33,583 nucleotides of DNA from an uncultured Eubacteriales bacterium (GTDB taxonomy: Bacteria > Bacillota > Clostridia > Oscillospirales > Oscillospiraceae). The notes under the pieces are model-generated. The model worked only from the letters and a program-made list of their open reading frames with translations, ran no database searches and was not told the origin of the DNA. Within the stretch, counting starts at the first letter, position 1, and every line of letters begins with the position of its first letter. Location: contig ONCI01000003.1 of assembly GCA_900316255.1 (NCBI GenBank), positions 1-33,583 on the forward strand. The letters run 5' to 3'. The translations under genes and the position numbers were made by a program. Below, one piece after another: positions 30,800-33,583 of the stretch.

Positions 30800-31629
30800 A
30801 TGACAAAATCCGCTATGATCACCCTGTGCGGGCGGCCCAATGTGGGCAAAAGCACCCTGACCAACGCCCTGGTGGGCGAAAAGGTGGCCATTGTTTCCAA
30901 CAAGCCCCAGACCACGCGCAACCGCATCACCGCCATCGTGAACCGGGGGGGGATTACATGGTGAACGTGGTGAAGGAGAGCGTGGCGGACGTGGACTGTG
31001 TGCTGCTGCTGGTGGAGCCGGTGGCGGCCGTCGGCCCCCAGGAGGAAGAGCTCATCGCCCGTATCCGCCAGAGCGGGGAGCCTGCCATCCTGGTCATCAA
31101 CAAGATTGACACCGTGGACAAGACCCGGCTGCTGGAGGTCATGGCCCTCTATTCCCAGGCCTATGACTTCGACGCCATCCTGCCCGTCTCCGCCAAGACC
31201 GGGGACGGTCTGGAGGAGCTGATGGCGGAACTGGACAAGTACGCCGCCGAGGGGCCCCACTTCTTCCCGGAGGATATGATCACCGACCAGCCGGAGCGGC
31301 AGATCTGCGCGGAGCTGGTGCGGGAAAAGCTGCTGCAGTGCCTGGACAAGGAGATCCCCCACGGCACGGCGGTGGAGGTCACCCGCTTCTCCGAGCGGGA
31401 CAGCGGCATCATCGACCTGGAAGTGACCATCTACTGCGAAAAGGACAGCCACAAGGGCATCATCATCGGCAAAAAGGGCGCAATGCTCAAAAAGATCGGG
31501 GAGCTGGCCCGGCAGGACATCGAGGAATTCATGGGCGCCAAGGTCTATCTGCAGACCTGGGTGAAGGTGAAGGAAAACTGGCGGGACTCCATGGCCCAGC
31601 TGCGCAACTTCGGTTTTACCGAGCAATAA
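30800..31629 (+). pseudogene. era: GTPase Era, disrupted (deletion of G3 region plus frame change)
   Basis: Era is an essential GTPase that binds the 3' end of 16S rRNA. The frame from ATG 30800 (AGGAGA upstream) reads [20 protein letters not shown]...[14 protein letters not shown], with the G1 P-loop and G2, then stops at 30962-30964 after a run of eight G (30945-30952). A second frame resumes with [15 protein letters not shown] (from 30952) and continues correctly through NKID, VSAKTGDG and the KH-domain GKKG motif to 31629. Compared with the family about 20 residues are missing, including the switch II/G3 motif DTPG; the missing length must be 3n+1 nt. ATG 30958 could yield a 223-residue G1-less fragment. 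This is either a real lesion or an assembly error. Confidence 0.9.
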
Positions 31630-31689
31630 CAAAAACTGGCATGACCCTTTTGACCGTCTCTGCGTACAATAAGAGCAGAGGTGGTCATC

Positions 31690-31824
31690 ATGGAACTCGA
31701 CGCGATCTGGCAGACCTTCGCCGAGACCGGCGACCCCGTCTGCTATATGCTGTACAAGGCTGCCCAGCGGGGCAGGACCGAAAAAGAAACCGACCCGGGG
31801 GAAGAGCCCCGGGTCACGGACTGA
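31690..31824 (+). CDS. yqzL: YqzL family small protein
   Basis: The 44-residue protein starts MELDAIWQTFAETGDPVCYMLYKAAQ; the pattern WxxFxxTGxxxxYxLYK is typical of YqzL, which in Bacillus lies between era and recO, as here. AGAGGTGG is placed before ATG 31690. The last 20 residues are acidic and variable. Upstream, ATGACC-N18-TACAAT (31641-31670) might be an internal promoter, but it would leave almost no leader. Function unknown. Confidence 0.82.
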   Translation: MELDAIWQTFAETGDPVCYMLYKAAQRGRTEKETDPGEEPRVTD

Positions 31825-31836
31825 GGGTTACATACC

Positions 31837-32610
31837 GTGTTTCAAACCACCAGGGGCCTCATTCTGCGGGAGGTCCGATACAAGGAAGCGGACCGGATCC
31901 TGACCATCCTCACCGAATCGGAGGGGAAGATCACCGCCAAGGCTCGGGGCGCACTGCGCAAATCCAGCCGCACCGGCGCCGCCACCCAGCAGCTCACCTG
32001 GTCGGAGCTGACCCTCTTCGGCAACCGGGGCAAGTGGACCGTGAACGAGGGGACCGTGCTGGAGGGCTTCTCCGGCCTGCGGGACGATATTGAGAAGCTG
32101 GCCCTGGGCAGCTATTTTGCGGAGTGTCTGGAGGCCTTCTCCGTGGAGGACCAGCCGGACCCGGCGCTTCTGCAGCTGGGCCTCAACTCCCTCTATGCCC
32201 TCAGCAATGCCTTGGGAGCGCCGGAGAAGATCAAGGCCGCCTTTGAGCTGCGCCTCATGTGTCTGGCAGGCTTCCGGCCGGAGCTTGGAGCCTGCAGCGT
32301 CTGCGGAAAAACAGTGCCGGAGGACCCGGTACTGAGCCTTTCCGACGGCGTGCTCTGCTGCCGGAGCTGCGCCCGTCCCAGCTGGGACGGGACCCTTCTG
32401 GAGGAGGACGCCCTGGCCGCCATGCGCTATGTGATCTCCGCCCCCGCCAAGCGGCTCTTTTCCTTCCCCATCGGGGAGAAGGGCCTCAAGAACTTCTCCC
32501 GGGCCGCGGAGCGCTATGTGCAGGCACACGCGGAGCGCAGCTTTCCAACCCTGGACTATTATAAGCAGTTTGCAAATTCGGAATTCGGAATGCGGAAGTC
32601 GGAATTGTAA
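31837..32610 (+). CDS. recO: DNA repair protein RecO
   Basis: RecO helps load RecA onto SSB-coated single strands together with RecR. The 257-residue product has the N-terminal OB-fold (TTRGLILREVRYKEADRILTILTESEGK), a helical middle and a C-terminal zinc-binding site formed by CSVCGK and CRSCAR. The start is GTG 31837 with GAGGG before it. The last eleven residues (NSEFGMRKSEL) are encoded by a 7-nt repeat tract and so are not part of the conserved protein; the family part ends at YKQFA. Confidence 0.93.
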   Translation: MFQTTRGLILREVRYKEADRILTILTESEGKITAKARGALRKSSRTGAATQQLTWSELTLFGNRGKWTVNEGTVLEGFSGLRDDIEKLALGSYFAECLEAFSVEDQPDPALLQLGLNSLYALSNALGAPEKIKAAFELRLMCLAGFRPELGACSVCGKTVPEDPVLSLSDGVLCCRSCARPSWDGTLLEEDALAAMRYVISAPAKRLFSFPIGEKGLKNFSRAAERYVQAHAERSFPTLDYYKQFANSEFGMRKSEL

Positions 32611-32616
32611 ATCTTC
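32575..32616. repeat. Heptad tract E, coding for the RecO C-terminus
   Basis: Units AATTCGG, AATTCGG, AATGCGG, AAGTCGG, AATTGTA, AATCTTC begin in phase with codon 247 of recO and include its stop codon (32608-32610). Confidence 0.75.
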
Positions 32617-32657
32617 TCGGAGCGTCCTTGGAGATGAACAGGATCGCAAGCGAGACT

Positions 32658-32682
32658 GTAGGGGAGGGGCTTGCCCCTCCCG
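32658..32682 (+). repeat. Dispersed GTAGGGG hairpin repeat, copy 7
   Basis: Identical over its 25 bases to the copy at 12797-12821, with an 8-bp G/C stem. It lies between recO and mutS2. Confidence 0.75.
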
Positions 32683-32746
32683 TGAAAAGGACAATTGCAT
32701 TCCCCCAAGAGTTTTTATGACATCACCGATCAGAGGACAAAAGATC

Positions 32747-33583
32747 ATGAGTTTTTTTGAAAAATCCCTGAATACTTTGGAGCTGCCTGCCGTGCTGCAG
32801 AAGCTTTCCCAGCAGGCGGTGGGGGACACTGCCAAGGAGCGGGCCCTTCTGCTCACGCCCTCCTCGGACCCCTTTGAGGTGAAGCATCGCCTGGAGGAGA
32901 CCAGCGCCGCCAAGACCATGATGGTGGTGCGCGGCAGTCCCAGCTTTTCCGGCGTGAAGGACGTGCGTGCCTCCCTGGCCCGGGCGGACCTGGGCGGCGC
33001 GCTCAACACCCGGGAGCTGCTGGACATTGCCCGGGTGCTCCAGTGCGCAAGACTGGTGCGGGGCTATATTGCCGACGATTCCGTGGGCAAGACCTGCATC
33101 GACTCCCTCTTCAACGGCCTCCGGGCCAACAAATTCCTGGAGGAGAAGATCACCACCTCCATCGTAGGGGAAGATGAGATCGCCGACGGCGCCTCCAACG
33201 AGCTGGCGGATATCCGCCGCAAGATGCGGGCAGCGGCTGCCCGGGCCCGGGAGGCCCTGCAGAAGATCCTCTCCTCACCCTCCTACGCCAAGGCGCTGCA
33301 GGAGCCCATTATCACCATGCGATCCGACCGCTATGTGGTCCCTGTGAAGGCGGATCACAAGGGAGCGGTGCCCGGTCTGGTGCATGATATCTCGGCCACG
33401 GGGCAAACTCTCTTCGTGGAGCCCATGGCCGCTGTCAAGGCCAACAACGAGCTGCGGGAGCTGGCCGCCAAGGAGAAGCTGGAGATCGAGCGGATCCTGG
33501 CCGAGCTCTCCGCCGACTGCGCCGAGCACCGGCAGGACATCGATTCCGACTTTGACCTTCTGGTCCGCCTGGACCTGATCTTT
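32747..33583 (+). CDS. mutS2: Endonuclease MutS2, N-terminal part (cut by window edge)
   Basis: MutS2 is a MutS-like ATPase with nuclease activity acting on DNA recombination intermediates and, in Bacillus, on collided ribosomes. 279 codons are seen, open to the last base. The start MSFFEKSLNTLELPAVLQKLSQQAVGD is typical and has AGAGGA upstream. EPIITMRSDRYVVPVKADHKGAVPGLVHDISATGQTLFVEP (split motif near 188-230) is the family core region. A coiled-coil-rich helical stretch follows. The Walker ATPase and C-terminal Smr domains lie beyond the window. Confidence 0.95.
   Translation, partial: MSFFEKSLNTLELPAVLQKLSQQAVGDTAKERALLLTPSSDPFEVKHRLEETSAAKTMMVVRGSPSFSGVKDVRASLARADLGGALNTRELLDIARVLQCARLVRGYIADDSVGKTCIDSLFNGLRANKFLEEKITTSIVGEDEIADGASNELADIRRKMRAAAARAREALQKILSSPSYAKALQEPIITMRSDRYVVPVKADHKGAVPGLVHDISATGQTLFVEPMAAVKANNELRELAAKEKLEIERILAELSADCAEHRQDIDSDFDLLVRLDLIF

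Noticed and set aside
30930-30970. Programmed ribosomal frameshift in era at the run of eight G
   Set aside because: A frameshift could join the frames but could not restore the missing DTPG segment, so the lesion is a deletion or an assembly error.

Overview
The window looks like a chromosomal segment of a GC-rich, spore-forming Bacillota of the class Clostridia, probably close to gut Oscillospiraceae. The evidence is Firmicutes-type gene order (yqfC-yqfD-phoH-ybeY-era-yqzL-recO-mutS2), sporulation membrane genes (ylbJ, yqfC, yqfD), a sigma-E-like promoter in front of ylbJ, an LPXTG-like (PATGD) sorting signal, strong AGGAGG ribosome binding sites and sigma-A promoters. The taxon is an inference; there is no 16S rRNA and there are no tRNA genes in view.

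Layout. 1-637 is non-coding, with a terminator, a dispersed hairpin, two back-to-back long hairpins and tandem promoters. 638-2272 is a sortase-type surface protein with Ig-like repeats. 2444-8252 is a glycogen/alpha-glucan cluster: branching enzyme glgB, glycogen synthase glgA and a GH13 amylase-type hydrolase with an unexplained N-terminal extension. 8268-10914 holds two tandem CapA-family paralogues separated by a 153-bp MITE-like element. Then come tatD (minus strand, carrying an internal deletion), smpB, a cyclophilin and, after a repeat-rich gap, the tmRNA gene ssrA. 13646-15671 is visibly more AT-rich and accessory-looking: a four-helix-bundle protein, an unknown protein and a SUFU-domain protein. 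A MerR-like regulator follows, then a 636-bp gap that contains a minus-strand reading frame resembling a Cys-rich double-glycine peptide. 16851-19897 is an ABC exporter operon (ATPase with its own membrane domain, permease, lipoprotein). 20242-26630 holds Nudix hydrolase, murA, walJ-like, rlmH, DUF2007-like, pgcA and two half-size chromate-transporter-type proteins. ylbJ lies on the minus strand and diverges from the yqfC operon, which runs to the edge, where mutS2 is cut off.

How the genes fit together. PgcA can supply glucose-1-phosphate, GlgA and GlgB build branched glycogen, and the GH13 enzyme can trim alpha-glucans. SmpB and tmRNA form the ribosome-rescue pair. MurA and the WalJ-like hydrolase belong to cell-wall synthesis and its surveillance. 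PhoH, YbeY, Era, RecO and MutS2 are RNA-maturation and DNA-maintenance genes.

Main oddities. The era gene is broken by loss of the G3 (DTPG) region together with a frame change at a run of eight G. tatD lacks about 24 residues in frame, including the conserved HCF-type motif. At least five gene ends carry degenerate tracts with a 7-nt period, one of which encodes the C-terminus of RecO. A hairpin family beginning GTAGGGG is scattered through seven gaps.
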